Shown: in pieces, positions 1-9,251 of the stretch
Layout: every line of letters starts with the position of its first letter
How positions within the stretch are numbered: the stretch's first letter is position 1
NCBI GenBank assembly: GCA_028141885.1
Contig: JAOIQU010000018.1
Span: forward strand, 1 to 28,180
Reading direction: 5' to 3'
Length of the DNA: 28,180 nucleotides
Source: Flavobacteriales bacterium
GTDB taxonomy: Bacteria > Bacteroidota > Bacteroidia > Flavobacteriales > UA16
The notes under the pieces: model-generated
Seen by the model: the letters and a program-made list of their open reading frames with translations, nothing else
What the model was told of the DNA's origin: nothing
The model's database searches: none
Translations under genes and position numbers: made by a program

Positions 1-2
1 CA

Positions 3-389
<387 letters not shown>

Positions 390-405
390 TGCTTGAAGGC
401 ACACG

Positions 406-438
406 AAAAAAGGCAGGTCTGAGAGACCTGCCTTTTTT
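406..438. terminator. Bidirectional intrinsic terminator between eno and rlmB
   Basis: A perfect 9-bp stem (412-420 pairing with 424-432) with a 3-base loop is flanked by six A on the left and six T on the right, so a U-tract is produced on either strand. It lies between the convergent eno and rlmB genes and can stop both. Confidence 0.9.
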
Positions 439-462
439 GTTGTCCGTTAGGTTCGAGTGAGA

Positions 463-1200
463 TCAGGAACGGTAGGCGTAGAGCACAATCCCTGCGGCCA
501 CGCCAACGTTGAGAGAGGACGTTTTGCCTTGCATGGGGATGGAAATCGAAGACGTGCAATGTTTCAGGACGTCATTGGACACGCCTTGGTGTTCATCCCC
601 CAACACGAGGCAAGTGGGGGTGTCGTTGTTCAGGGCGCTGAGTTTACTGGTTCCTTTCTCAGAAATAGCCACCGCTTGCAATCCGAGGTTCGTGACGGAG
701 GAAACTGCTGAAGCCATGTTTTTCGCCCGACACATGGGGATGCGAAGCAAGGCTCCGGCCGACGACTTGACAGCCTCTTCGTTGATGGGCGCGGAACCTG
801 ATGTCGGCACGAGAAGGGCGGTGGCCCCGAAGCATTCAGCCGTGCGAGCAATGGCCCCTAGATTTCGGACGTCGGTCACGCCATCAAGCGCAACGACAAG
901 GGGCGTTTCACCGCGCTCAAAGGCCCCGAGAACCACCTCATCGAGGGGCTGAAACTCAATGGGAGAGGTGAACGCCACCACGCCTTGGTGATTTTTGCGG
1001 GTGATGCGATCCAGTCGCTCTTTGGGTACTGCTTGGGCCGGGATGTCCAAGGCGCGACATTCGCGGAGGATGGTGCTCAGCTCATCGGTTTGCTTGCCCT
1101 TCAGGAAAAGGACTCGCTGAAGGGGTTTTCGCTCTTCCAATGCTTCAAGCACAGGATGAATGCCAAACAAAAAAGTCCGTTCTGAGGGGCGTCGATGCAT
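463..1200 (-). CDS. rlmB: 23S rRNA (guanosine-2'-O-)-methyltransferase RlmB (TrmH/SpoU family)
   Basis: This is a SAM-dependent 2'-O-ribose methyltransferase of the SPOUT class, which in the RlmB branch modifies a guanosine in 23S rRNA. The 245-residue product starts with a small substrate-binding domain (FLFGIHPVLEALEE, residues 10-23). The knotted catalytic domain follows: motif 1 VRNLGAIARTAECFGA (111-126), motif 2 LVLGDEHQGVS (198-208) and motif 3 IPMQGKTSSLNVGVAAGIVL (221-240). The length is typical. I chose the ATG at 1200 because the family begins just before FGIHPV; the open frame runs on to 1341 but that extension overlaps the gene upstream. It lies 34 nt after the GWxTD gene, probably in one transcript. 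Motif 2 has Asp where Ser is more usual (GSE). Confidence 0.93.
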   Translation of the reverse strand: MHRRPSERTFLFGIHPVLEALEERKPLQRVLFLKGKQTDELSTILRECRALDIPAQAVPKERLDRITRKNHQGVVAFTSPIEFQPLDEVVLGAFERGETPLVVALDGVTDVRNLGAIARTAECFGATALLVPTSGSAPINEEAVKSSAGALLRIPMCRAKNMASAVSSVTNLGLQAVAISEKGTSKLSALNNDTPTCLVLGDEHQGVSNDVLKHCTSSISIPMQGKTSSLNVGVAAGIVLYAYRS

Positions 1201-1234
1201 AGGCGCGAAGGTACGCGGGGACCGCCCAACATGG

Positions 1235-2491
1235 TCAATCGCCTCGGACCCTCCCGTTTCGCCAGTTGCTGACCCCTCGGTCCCAAACCGAACGGAATTG
1301 GATGCTGCGTTGAAGCTCAAACGCATTCCCGTCAAAGGCATGGGGTTTGCGGCGAAAGTGAAACGTCAATGCGTTCGCCGTTCCTTCCTCGCCGTAGATC
1401 CAATATTCGTTGCGGGCATCTCGTCTGACGCGTTGAGGGACGCCAAACACGATGTGGATCATGCCGCGATCGGTGCGCCAACCTTCGACAATCCCTGAAA
1501 AGGAAAGGTTGGCTTCTTCGACGCGTTCGTAGAACGTGGTGAGCAAGTCACGGGCGGCTTCAGGGGAGTCACCGCAGGCAAGCCAAAATGCATCCAGTGC
1601 ATGCTTGGGATGCTCGGCATTGGTCAATTTTTGGAATTCTGAACGCGAGGCGATGAATCGCAGTGGTGCAATGAGTTCGTTGGCTTCCCTCAGTTCTGGA
1701 AAGGCCTCGGACCGTGCGTGCACCCGTATGGCCAAGGGTGCGTTGCGCAACTCGATGACTGTGGTGCCATCCGGGACCACAAGGACCATCAAGCTGTCTG
1801 CCTCGACGGCTCCTAGCGGCGCAGGCTGCAAGGTGTCCCATCGCGAACGTCCGCTGCTGAAAGGAGGGGGCGGGAGGGCTCGCGGAGGGGTGTAATTCTG
1901 AACCTCCCAAATCAGAGGTCCGGCGACAGGCGCAGCCTGATTGTAAGGCATGCGAATGAACAGGGTGTCGCCGACTTCGGCGTCTTCACCAGGCAAAGGC
2001 CAATGTTCACGTTGGCTCCAAATCAGCAAATCTGAAGGAGTCCAGGTGCCGTTGGCCCCCAGCCACACGCGTGATTGCACCGAGGCGTTTCTCAAAACAT
2101 CGCTCAGGCTGACTTCCAAGGCAGGGGTTGTTGGCAGTTCATCCAATGTCCAACGTGCTCTCAATATGGAGGGAGCGTCGGACCAAGCGGTGTCGCACAG
2201 CAACCAGGTTGTGTCGGCCACAGAGACTTCGAGTTCCGCCACGAATGGGGCGGAAGCATCGGCTCGGCTGTAGAGCAGTTCTTTTCTTGGCAAGCTCAGG
2301 TAGACGTCGAGTTGGCCCAGATCAGCCCTTCTGTGGAACGTGAAGTTGGGATGCAACGTCGACGCTTCTCGATCGTAAGGCCGCCGTTGTGAAGGAACGG
2401 TCATGCCAGACATGGCACAGCCGGCCAGCAGAAGCAACGCCCCAACCAGCCCCATCCATGCGCAAGCGCCTCGGAATGGTGCGTACGGCAT
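1235..2491 (-). CDS. GWxTD domain lipoprotein
   Basis: The 418-residue product opens with a lipoprotein signal (hydrophobic run ending LLAGC, lipidated Cys at residue 25), so it should be anchored in the cell envelope. The middle is beta-rich with no motif I can name. Near the C-terminus is the GWxTD signature GWRTDRGMIHIVFGVPQ (from residue 337), followed by the typical YWIYGEEG and LTFHFRR. GWxTD proteins are common in Bacteroidota and their biochemical role is not established. The frame extends upstream to 2599, but the ATG at 2491 places the signal peptide correctly. It precedes rlmB on the same strand. Confidence 0.85.
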   Translation of the reverse strand: MPYAPFRGACAWMGLVGALLLLAGCAMSGMTVPSQRRPYDREASTLHPNFTFHRRADLGQLDVYLSLPRKELLYSRADASAPFVAELEVSVADTTWLLCDTAWSDAPSILRARWTLDELPTTPALEVSLSDVLRNASVQSRVWLGANGTWTPSDLLIWSQREHWPLPGEDAEVGDTLFIRMPYNQAAPVAGPLIWEVQNYTPPRALPPPPFSSGRSRWDTLQPAPLGAVEADSLMVLVVPDGTTVIELRNAPLAIRVHARSEAFPELREANELIAPLRFIASRSEFQKLTNAEHPKHALDAFWLACGDSPEAARDLLTTFYERVEEANLSFSGIVEGWRTDRGMIHIVFGVPQRVRRDARNEYWIYGEEGTANALTFHFRRKPHAFDGNAFELQRSIQFRSVWDRGVSNWRNGRVRGD

Positions 2492-2647
2492 CGAAATGAG
2501 CGAGGGTTTTTCAGTGTGGGACGCAGTCACCTCACGAAAGTACAGACTGGTCCTCTTGCCACGTGATTGAAGCGAAGTGTAACCTTTTCGAAGAGGCACC
2601 CGTAACGGAGTTCAGACATCGAATTCTTGAACCCCAATTTCATTCTC

Positions 2648-2770
2648 ATGCAACGCACACTTCGAATCGCAGCCCTGGTTTTGCTGACGGCAGCCGCCCT
2701 CAGTTCTTGTGGCACCATTGTCCAGCAATGTGCAGCTTATGCGGAGACGCCCACGGCAGAAACGCGTTAA
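2648..2770 (+). CDS. Small 40-residue lipoprotein
   Basis: This short gene encodes MQRTLRIAALVLLTAAALSS followed by Cys21 and a 19-residue tail, CGTIVQQCAAYAETPTAETR. The layout is a full lipoprotein signal: two positive charges, a hydrophobic core, then a lipobox ending LSSC, with a mature part of only 20 residues. Very short lipoproteins with a CxAY-type motif are frequent in Bacteroidota; their function is unknown. The TAA stop at 2768-2770 interlocks with the TAA of the convergent OsmC gene (shared TTAA). I see no clear promoter upstream. The tidy signal and stop support a real gene, but there is no independent evidence. Confidence 0.6.
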   Translation: MQRTLRIAALVLLTAAALSSCGTIVQQCAAYAETPTAETR

Positions 2771-3198
2771 GCGCGTTCAAAAGAAAAACGCAGCTCTTGC
2801 TTCAAATCGGGATGCAAACTGCGCGCCACTGGACAAGCCCGTCCCACTTTTTCGAGCACGGCCAACGCTTGGTCACTCGCCCCACCTGACACGACCACCT
2901 GAAAGTCAATTCGAATGGCAGCCACCCTCCGGGGATTGGCTGCCATCGTTTTTTGAATTTTGGCATTCGCGGAAATGAGTTCGTAGTCCTTTGAATTCGC
3001 GTGAATGCCCATGATAGTGAGCACGCACGAGGCCAGAGAGGTGCTCAGCAAATCGGTTGGTGAAAAGGCCTGACCCAAACCATGGTTGTCTACGGGGGCG
3101 TCAGTGATCACCTTCTGGCCGGAAGCGAGGTGGGTGTTGTTAGTTCGCAGAGGGTGCGTGTAGGAGGACGTGAAATTCCAAGCGTGTTCAACCTTCAT
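2767..3198 (-). CDS. OsmC/Ohr-family protein
   Basis: OsmC/Ohr proteins are small cytoplasmic thiol-dependent peroxidases, usually reducing organic hydroperoxides. The 143-residue product has the family layout: N-terminal strand region with THLASGQKVITDAPVDN, the first reactive-cysteine helix FSPTDLLSTSLASCVLTIMG, and a second cysteine in ACPVARSLHPDLKQ near the C-terminus. Both cysteines are therefore present. It belongs to the general OsmC branch rather than the classical Ohr branch. The start is ATG at 3198 (MKVEHAW); an ATG at 3213 would add five residues. It is divergent from the next gene and convergent, with overlapping stops, with the small lipoprotein. Confidence 0.88.
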   Translation of the reverse strand: MKVEHAWNFTSSYTHPLRTNNTHLASGQKVITDAPVDNHGLGQAFSPTDLLSTSLASCVLTIMGIHANSKDYELISANAKIQKTMAANPRRVAAIRIDFQVVVSGGASDQALAVLEKVGRACPVARSLHPDLKQELRFSFERA

Positions 3199-3262
3199 GG
3201 ATGCAAGATGCACCAGAGGAGGACGCTTCCCAACCCCAAATCTGCTAACTTCGTTTCAACGC

Positions 3263-4108
3263 ATGACACGCCGCCACCGACTCACCGATTTCGCGCGCAG
3301 CCCTTGGGGGCTTGCCTTGGCATTGGCAGTGACCACGTTCGCCCTTCGAGGAACCCAAGCATTGGGACAGGATCAAGGAACGATGGGGTTGGATGCAGTG
3401 TACGGGAGTGAAGGGGCAGACGTGTTGATGACGGATGCGGCTCGTTTCCATGTCATCCTGCATTCACAGGGTGCGGGCTTTGGATTTCAACGGGGCACGT
3501 TCAAGGGTGCATTTTTGGAGCGAGGCTGGCAGGGCGAGTTGGTGTTTGTTCGCCACCCCAAAGAGGAGAAGACTCGAAATCCAGTGTACGAGGAAAGTCT
3601 GCCCTACGTCTACGGGAAGGTGAATGCCCATCATGCGCTGAGGTTGGAGCGGTACACCACCAAAGTGTTGACCGAAAAATTCAGACAGCAGGGTGTGACT
3701 GTGGCAAGGACGCGGCAGTTCGGTGCCGTGCTGGGTTTGGCCAAGCCGGTGTTTCTGGAAATCGGCTACCCAGAGATTCCTTACACCTCGGTGGCCGTGG
3801 AGTCCTACGATCCCCAGGTTCATTTTTCCGATCGCATCTACGGGCGGGCACCTTGGGTGAACGGGCTTGAAAGCCTCAGTTTGAATCCTGGCATAGGCTG
3901 GGGCGAGGGCATGTCCTTTGAATTTCATGATGAACGCTCCAAGACGCGCACGCTCGAGGTGGGACTGCGTTTGGATGCTTACCTGAAGCGGGCTGAAATC
4001 ATGGCCGAGGAATTTGTCATGCCTCGCCGGCTGCACTTCACCTTCTGTTTGCGTTACGGTTGGGGTGCACAGTGGTCGGCAAAGGGCTTGAGCGAGGCGT
4101 TGCGTTGA
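3263..4108 (+). CDS. Secreted or outer-membrane protein of unknown function
   Basis: The 281-residue product starts with an Arg-rich n-region and a hydrophobic core ending around ALGQ, a plausible Sec signal peptide. The rest alternates short amphipathic strands with Gly and aromatic residues ([46 protein letters not shown]), which looks like an outer-membrane beta-barrel or a periplasmic beta protein. I do not recognise the family. The ATG at 3263 is chosen because the signal peptide begins there; the open frame reaches back to 3170 and would overlap the divergent OsmC gene. lipA follows 43 nt downstream on the same strand. Confidence 0.75.
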   Translation: MTRRHRLTDFARSPWGLALALAVTTFALRGTQALGQDQGTMGLDAVYGSEGADVLMTDAARFHVILHSQGAGFGFQRGTFKGAFLERGWQGELVFVRHPKEEKTRNPVYEESLPYVYGKVNAHHALRLERYTTKVLTEKFRQQGVTVARTRQFGAVLGLAKPVFLEIGYPEIPYTSVAVESYDPQVHFSDRIYGRAPWVNGLESLSLNPGIGWGEGMSFEFHDERSKTRTLEVGLRLDAYLKRAEIMAEEFVMPRRLHFTFCLRYGWGAQWSAKGLSEALR

Positions 4109-4128
4109 ACAATCCTTTCCGAACTTTG
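4100..4128 (+). promoter_or_regulatory. Possible Bacteroidota-type promoter for lipA
   Basis: TTG (4100-4102), an 18-nt spacer and GAACTTTG (4121-4128) match the TTG-N19/20-TAnnTTTG pattern with one mismatch in the downstream element. It starts inside the end of the preceding gene. Such matches arise by chance fairly often. Confidence 0.35.
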
Positions 4129-4151
4129 TCCCTCAGAGAACGACGACCCTG

Positions 4152-5036
4152 ATGTCTGCCACACCTCCATCTTCGAACAACCCTGCGCCCATGGCCAGGG
4201 TGCCCAAACCCAAATGGTTGCGCGTCAAGCTTCCCACGGGCGAGGCGTACAAAGAGGTTCGGAACATTGTGTCTGAGCACAAATTGCACACCATCTGCGA
4301 AAGTGGACATTGCCCCAACATGGGCGAGTGTTGGGGAGAGGGGACGGCGACGTTCATGATCTTGGGCAACATCTGCACGCGAAGCTGTGGCTTCTGCAAC
4401 GTCAGCACCGGCAAGCCGCTTGAGGTTGACGTCTACGAGCCAGGCAGGGTTGCCAATTCTGTGAAGCTCATGGGGGTCAAGCACGCGGTGATCACGTCGG
4501 TGGACCGTGACGACCTGCCAGATGGAGGGGCGGAGATTTGGGCCCAAACGGTGCGCGCCATTCGCCACCAAAGTCCAGGCACCACCCTCGAAACGCTCAT
4601 CCCTGATTTTGCAGGGAAGTGGGACAACCTCCAAAAGATCATTCAGGTCGCGCCGGAGGTGGTTTCCCACAACCTCGAAACGGTGAGGCGCATGACGAAG
4701 GCCGTACGCATCCAAGCCAAATACGACCGGAGCCTTGAAGTCCTCAAACGTTTGTCCGACGCTGGGATCCGCAGCAAAAGTGGGGTCATGCTCGGTCTGG
4801 GTGAGACGTACGACGAGGTGGTGGAGACGATGGAGGACCTGCGCGCCGTGGGTTGTCAGGTGGTCACGCTGGGGCAGTATTTGCAGCCCACGCCGAAGCA
4901 TTTGCCCGTCGCTGAATTTGTGCATCCAGACACCTTTGCCAAGCTCGAAGCCCTCGGGCAGGAAATGGGGTTCCGTCACGTGGAAAGTGGACCACTTGTG
5001 CGCTCCTCATACCATGCTGAGAAGCACGTTCTCTGA
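4152..5036 (+). CDS. lipA: Lipoyl synthase LipA
   Basis: LipA is a radical-SAM enzyme that inserts two sulfur atoms into octanoyl groups on lipoyl-domain proteins, the last step of lipoate cofactor synthesis. The 294-residue product has all diagnostic parts. The auxiliary-cluster motif [12 protein letters not shown] supplies Cys49, Cys54 and Cys60; the radical-SAM motif CTRSCGFC supplies Cys75, Cys79 and Cys82; the C-terminal RSSYHAE (Arg284-Tyr287) carries the serine that ligates the auxiliary cluster. [14 protein letters not shown] and SHNLETV are also typical. The length is normal. The ATG at 4152 gives a short Pro/Ser-rich leader before [10 protein letters not shown]. Confidence 0.97.
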   Translation: MSATPPSSNNPAPMARVPKPKWLRVKLPTGEAYKEVRNIVSEHKLHTICESGHCPNMGECWGEGTATFMILGNICTRSCGFCNVSTGKPLEVDVYEPGRVANSVKLMGVKHAVITSVDRDDLPDGGAEIWAQTVRAIRHQSPGTTLETLIPDFAGKWDNLQKIIQVAPEVVSHNLETVRRMTKAVRIQAKYDRSLEVLKRLSDAGIRSKSGVMLGLGETYDEVVETMEDLRAVGCQVVTLGQYLQPTPKHLPVAEFVHPDTFAKLEALGQEMGFRHVESGPLVRSSYHAEKHVL

Positions 5037-5122
5037 GACGAACACACCTGTTCATACTCGATTTCAGTCACTTCTGGGACGACGAAGGGTGCCTCCTTCC
5101 ACAGCAGCCAACGTTTTGGGCT

Positions 5123-5150
5123 TTGAGGGAGTTCTTCTGTTGTAACTTTC
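5123..5150 (+). promoter_or_regulatory. Possible promoter for the T9SS-exported protein
   Basis: TTG at 5123-5125, a 17-nt spacer and TAACTTTC at 5143-5150 resemble TTG-N19-TAnnTTTG with one mismatch and a slightly short spacer. It sits 30 nt before the start codon, in the 144-nt gap after lipA, a plausible place for a new transcript. Confidence 0.35.
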
Positions 5151-5180
5151 ACCACTCGAACAGCCTGAAAGACTGAATTC

Positions 5181-8100
5181 ATGAAGTTGACTTCTACTCT
5201 CCGCACCCTTGTTGCGGGCACCGCAGTTTTGGCCCTCTCAGCATGGGGCATTTTGAACATCACCTCAACGGACTCCACAGCCTACCAGCCTCGCGCTGAG
5301 CGCCCTGCTTCGCAACCTGATGGCGCGCTGGAAATTCGAAAAATGTTGCTCGCCGACTCGGAGGGCAACATCGATCATGCCGGATTGCAGCAATTGCGTC
5401 GCAACGTGGTGAAGGCCGCAGAAAAGCAGTCGCGCGAAAAGGCGAACTCGCTCTCTTGGTTTGAGCTTGGGCCGGACAACATTGGTGGCCGTACACGTGC
5501 CATTGTTCCGGTTGGCAACAACACTCTCTATGCAGGGGCTGTGTCGGGCGGTCTTTGGAAGTCGACCAACCGTGGCGACAATTGGACCCAAATGTTGACC
5601 TTCCCCAGCTTGATGGTCGGATCCATGACCATTTCTGGCAACGGAACCATGTACGTTGGAACGGGTTCACGCTTCGACGGCATCGGCAGTGGGGAGGGCG
5701 GTTCTGAGTTCAGAGGTGAAGGCATTTGGATGTCCACCGACGACGGCGCCTCATGGACGATGGTCGAAGGCACAAGTAGCTTCTTGACGACAGATGCCTT
5801 GGTCGCAGATCCCAACCAGGAGGACCGTGTTTGGTTCGGCTCAGGAAACGGCTACGGATCCATCACCAACGGCGTAGTGTCCATTGTACCTTCAGGTTCG
5901 TCAAGCCCGTCAGACGCCACTGACATTGCTATGGCGCCAAACGGGAGCTACTGCCTCGTGGCGGCGTCAAACGGCCGCATTTACCGCTCCAATGGCACTG
6001 ATTTCTCAGACTTGGCACCCGTTTCTCAGGGCAGCGGTCAAGGAGGATTCCTCCCTCAATCGGGGATCGGCCGCGCTCGCGTGGACATCGCTCCCACGGC
6101 CAATGCCAATGGTACTTACAACGCTTTCGCCTTGTTTTCGACACCTGGAGGTCTCTTTGGAGGACTTCACTTCAGTGGAGGAAACGGTGAGGGTGGTTCT
6201 TGGCAGGAAGTTTGGCCTGAAGGCATCACAGACACTCCTTTGCCACGCGGCCAGGGCATATATGACTTAGCCTTGGGCATTTCGAAATCCGATCCAACCT
6301 TGGCATACGTGGGTGGCATCGAGTTGTGGCGCTCAGGACCCAATCAACAGGCCCAAGCAGCGGCGGCGCCATTCGACGCTCCAGGCTTCAACTACGGAGT
6401 GCACGCGGACGTGCACGAAGTCATTTTCGTGGATGACAACACCACCAACGGAACGATGTACGTGGCGACAGATGGCGGAATCTACCGCTCTGAAGACAAC
6501 GGATACTCTTACACAGCGTGCAACCGGGATTACAATGTGACCCAGTTCTACGGCATGGCTCACAGCGCCGGCACGGGTGTGTTGGGTGGCACCCAAGATA
6601 ACGGTTCGCTCTTCATCCCTGGTGATGGGTACTTCTTGAGCGACCAAATGGCTGTGGAGGCCCACGGCGGTGATGGATTCGACTGTGGTATTTCGATGGT
6701 CACAGAAGCTCCTGGGCACAACTACGCTTGGTTTGCGGCGTCACAAAACGGCGGACTTGTAAGAGGTACGCTTTCACCTGGTGCGGTGAACAACCTCGGT
6801 GGTTTTTACGACGGCAGCTTCACTGACCTTTTCAACGACGAAGGTGAAATCGGCCAGTTCTACACTTGCATTCGCCTGTATGAGGACTTCAATGACGACT
6901 TCAGTCAGAATGACGTGATCCTGGTCAATACGTTTGGTCAAGACTCTGTTGGAGGCACCTACGAGTTGCAGACGAACAGCCAGAACTTGCCATTCACCTA
7001 CACGATGGGTGCCAACGAGACCTTGCATTTCTTCGATTCGTTGTCGCGTCCAGAACGCATCTTGGATGCGCCTTTGACTGAAGATCCCGACTACTTCTGG
7101 TTGGATCCCCAAACGGCGGTCGAAGACGTGCAGTGTGTGGTCACCACGGACACTGTAGGGTCAGACACCACCCTCGTTTTGACCGAGATTGTCGAGATTG
7201 ACTCGGTGTTCACTTTTGTTGAAGACGGGGATTCGCTGTATCACGTGTTTGAAGTCCCAACGGGCGTGTACGACACCACCACAGTCATCGAACCCATTGT
7301 AACCAGTTCGGAGCAATGTGATACCCTCTACATCCACGCAGCTGACGTGCTCTACAACATCCCAGAGCAGTTGAAGGTGAAGGATCCTTACAACACCATG
7401 TTTGTGATTGGATTCAACGGTTCGACAGGCATTTGGATGACCCGTGAAGCCCTGAACTTCAACACCACTCCTTCGTGGGTGCGGATTGGCAGTGCGCCTT
7501 CAGGTACGGGTACCAAAGCCATCGAGTTTGTGGAGACTGGAGCAGAGAAGGGCGACGTGATGTTCTACACGGGATGGAACGGCTCGGTGACGCGTGTCAC
7601 AGGCCTGCGCGATGTCTATACCCAAGAAGACATCGACAACGGTGCTTTGAATGTCGACGTGATGCTTGCCAGCGCAGGTTCCGCGGTGACGGGATTGAGC
7701 GTGGACCCCAATGACCCCAATCACGTGATCGTGACGGTTGGCGGTTACGGGTCAAGCGCAGCGGGAAAGGTTCGTGAAACCTTCAATGCCTTGAGCCCAG
7801 ACTTCAACCCCAACACGGATTGGAACAACATTTGGATGAATACGGGTGAGTTCGCGAGCATGCCTTGCTACGACGTCGTCATCGACTCACGCGACGCCTC
7901 AGGCCAAACAGTGGTTGTTGGCACAGAGTTCGGCATCTTCGTGACTGAAGACGGCGGAGCATCCTGGAACATCAGCAACATGGGTGTCGAGAGCGGCCCC
8001 GGCGGTTTCACCGCACCCGTGTTTGATTTGAAGCAGCAGTTCCGTGATTCGCACGAATGGAGCAACGTGACCAACGGCGGGGCCATCTACGCCGGCACGC

Positions 8101-8420
8101 ACGGCCGTGGCATGTTCGTGAATGGCATTGCCTCATCGGTCGAGGAAGAAGTCGCTGTCAGCGAGGAGTCTGCTTCATGGAATGTCTTCCCCAATCCTGT
8201 GGTGGCAGGAGAATTGAACCTGCCCACGGCAGGATGGCAGGGCATCGCACAAGTCGAGATTTTCGACATGACTGGACGCCGTTGGATGTCTCAAACCGTT
8301 CAACTCAGCGGAGTGGAGCGCATCCAAACAGACGTGCAAGAGCTGCCTTCTGGTTATTACGTCGTGCGCATGGCGCAAGGAGGACATTCGAAAGCCGCCA
8401 AATTCGTGGTGCGCCAGTGA
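5181..8420 (+). CDS. Large secreted beta-propeller (sortilin/BNR-type) protein with T9SS type A sorting domain
   Basis: The 1079-residue product begins with a signal-peptide-like segment (MKLTSTLRTLVAGTAVLALS) for Sec export. From about residue 93 it carries VPS10/sortilin- and BNR-like beta-propeller blades, with Asp-box motifs STNRGDNW (~129), STDDGASW (~185), SEDNGYSY (~437) and TEDGGASW (~922). An acidic, Thr/Val-rich stretch at about 640-720 interrupts the propeller. The last 80 residues (NVFPNPV..., VEIFDMTGRR..., LPSGYYVVRM..., KAAKFVVRQ) form a T9SS type A sorting domain, so the protein should cross the outer membrane and be surface-attached or released. No catalytic motif is evident; binding, adhesion or cleavage roles are all possible. 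A terminator follows. Confidence 0.9.
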   Translation: MKLTSTLRTLVAGTAVLALSAWGILNITSTDSTAYQPRAERPASQPDGALEIRKMLLADSEGNIDHAGLQQLRRNVVKAAEKQSREKANSLSWFELGPDNIGGRTRAIVPVGNNTLYAGAVSGGLWKSTNRGDNWTQMLTFPSLMVGSMTISGNGTMYVGTGSRFDGIGSGEGGSEFRGEGIWMSTDDGASWTMVEGTSSFLTTDALVADPNQEDRVWFGSGNGYGSITNGVVSIVPSGSSSPSDATDIAMAPNGSYCLVAASNGRIYRSNGTDFSDLAPVSQGSGQGGFLPQSGIGRARVDIAPTANANGTYNAFALFSTPGGLFGGLHFSGGNGEGGSWQEVWPEGITDTPLPRGQGIYDLALGISKSDPTLAYVGGIELWRSGPNQQAQAAAAPFDAPGFNYGVHADVHEVIFVDDNTTNGTMYVATDGGIYRSEDNGYSYTACNRDYNVTQFYGMAHSAGTGVLGGTQDNGSLFIPGDGYFLSDQMAVEAHGGDGFDCGISMVTEAPGHNYAWFAASQNGGLVRGTLSPGAVNNLGGFYDGSFTDLFNDEGEIGQFYTCIRLYEDFNDDFSQNDVILVNTFGQDSVGGTYELQTNSQNLPFTYTMGANETLHFFDSLSRPERILDAPLTEDPDYFWLDPQTAVEDVQCVVTTDTVGSDTTLVLTEIVEIDSVFTFVEDGDSLYHVFEVPTGVYDTTTVIEPIVTSSEQCDTLYIHAADVLYNIPEQLKVKDPYNTMFVIGFNGSTGIWMTREALNFNTTPSWVRIGSAPSGTGTKAIEFVETGAEKGDVMFYTGWNGSVTRVTGLRDVYTQEDIDNGALNVDVMLASAGSAVTGLSVDPNDPNHVIVTVGGYGSSAAGKVRETFNALSPDFNPNTDWNNIWMNTGEFASMPCYDVVIDSRDASGQTVVVGTEFGIFVTEDGGASWNISNMGVESGPGGFTAPVFDLKQQFRDSHEWSNVTNGGAIYAGTHGRGMFVNGIASSVEEEVAVSEESASWNVFPNPVVAGELNLPTAGWQGIAQVEIFDMTGRRWMSQTVQLSGVERIQTDVQELPSGYYVVRMAQGGHSKAAKFVVRQ

Positions 8421-8446
8421 TTGAAATCCGCCAATCAAACGCAATC

Positions 8447-8474
8447 AAAAGGGACCTCATCGAGGTCCCTTTTT
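8447..8474. terminator. Bidirectional intrinsic terminator
   Basis: A perfect 8-bp stem (8451-8458 with 8462-8469), 3-base loop, four A on the left and five T on the right. It lies between the T9SS protein gene and the convergent lpxH and can serve both strands. Confidence 0.88.
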
Positions 8475-8477
8475 CAT

Positions 8478-9251
8478 TCATCGATGGGTGAGGAGCTCGA
8501 CCTCGCCATTCTGGATACACACCGAGCTCATGTGTTCCAGCCAATCGCCACAATTGAGATACCTCGCATTGTGACCCTCGAGGGGCACGTCGAGGGGAAG
8601 GTGGCGGTGTCCAAACACAAACACGTCCACGGGCTCGTGGTCAGGCGAAGACAGCCATTCCAAACAGTGCTGGACCAGATGTTCTTGGGAAGCCTCCGTG
8701 AAAGGCTGTTCGCTTTTTTGTCTGCTGTTGCGTGACCACGCTTGAGCCAGGGCGATGCCCATGTCGGGGTGGAGACGCCGGAAGGCCTTTTGGCATAAAC
8801 CAGAGGTGAAGATGCGCTTGAGACGCCGGTAGCCTTTGTCGCCAGGTCCGAGCCCGTCGCCGTGACCCACCATGCACCGGAGTCCATCCCAAGTTCGCAC
8901 AATGGGCGCTCGATGCACTTGCACGCCCAACTCCTCTTCGAGGTAGCCCAAGGTCCACATGTCGTGGTTTCCCACGTGAAAATGAATGGGCAATCCAGCG
9001 TCCGTCAATTCGGCCATGGCGCCCATCAGACGGACGCCACCCTTGGGAACCGCACGCTTGTATTCAAACCAAAAGTCGAAAATGTCGCCGACCAGATGCA
9101 ATTCGGTGGCTTGTTTGCCGGATGCGAATCCAGAGCCAGCCGCAGCATCCCGCATCCAACGGATGAAAGCGCGTTCACGGACTGCACTGGGCGTAGAAGA
9201 GGGAGCGCCCAGGTGAAGGTCCGAGGCGAGATGAACGCAGTGCTCACTCAT
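8478..9251 (-). CDS. lpxH: UDP-2,3-diacylglucosamine diphosphatase LpxH
   Basis: LpxH hydrolyses UDP-2,3-diacylglucosamine to lipid X and UMP, the fourth step of lipid A synthesis, at the inner face of the inner membrane. The 257-residue product is a calcineurin-type metallophosphoesterase with SDLHLG (10-15), VGDIFDFWFEYK (54-65), GNHD (94-97), GHGDGLGPGDKGYRRLKR (129-146) and GHRHLP (214-219), all in the expected order with the metal-binding Asp, His and Asn residues intact. The insertion after GHGDGLGPGDKGY is typical of the Bacteroidota form. Its start codon overlaps the stop of the TlpA-like gene by 4 nt (ATGA), so translation is probably coupled. It is last in the lpxK operon. Confidence 0.93.
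   Translation of the reverse strand: MSEHCVHLASDLHLGAPSSTPSAVRERAFIRWMRDAAAGSGFASGKQATELHLVGDIFDFWFEYKRAVPKGGVRLMGAMAELTDAGLPIHFHVGNHDMWTLGYLEEELGVQVHRAPIVRTWDGLRCMVGHGDGLGPGDKGYRRLKRIFTSGLCQKAFRRLHPDMGIALAQAWSRNSRQKSEQPFTEASQEHLVQHCLEWLSSPDHEPVDVFVFGHRHLPLDVPLEGHNARYLNCGDWLEHMSSVCIQNGEVELLTHR

Noticed and set aside
3246..3253. TAACTTCG as a promoter for the secreted protein gene at 3263
   Set aside because: It is one mismatch from TAnnTTTG but lacks a TTG at the right distance and lies only 10 nt before the start codon.
4038..4979. A 313-residue open frame antisense to lipA
   Set aside because: lipA has all its cysteine motifs in the other frame; the antisense frame has no start context, motif or neighbour logic.
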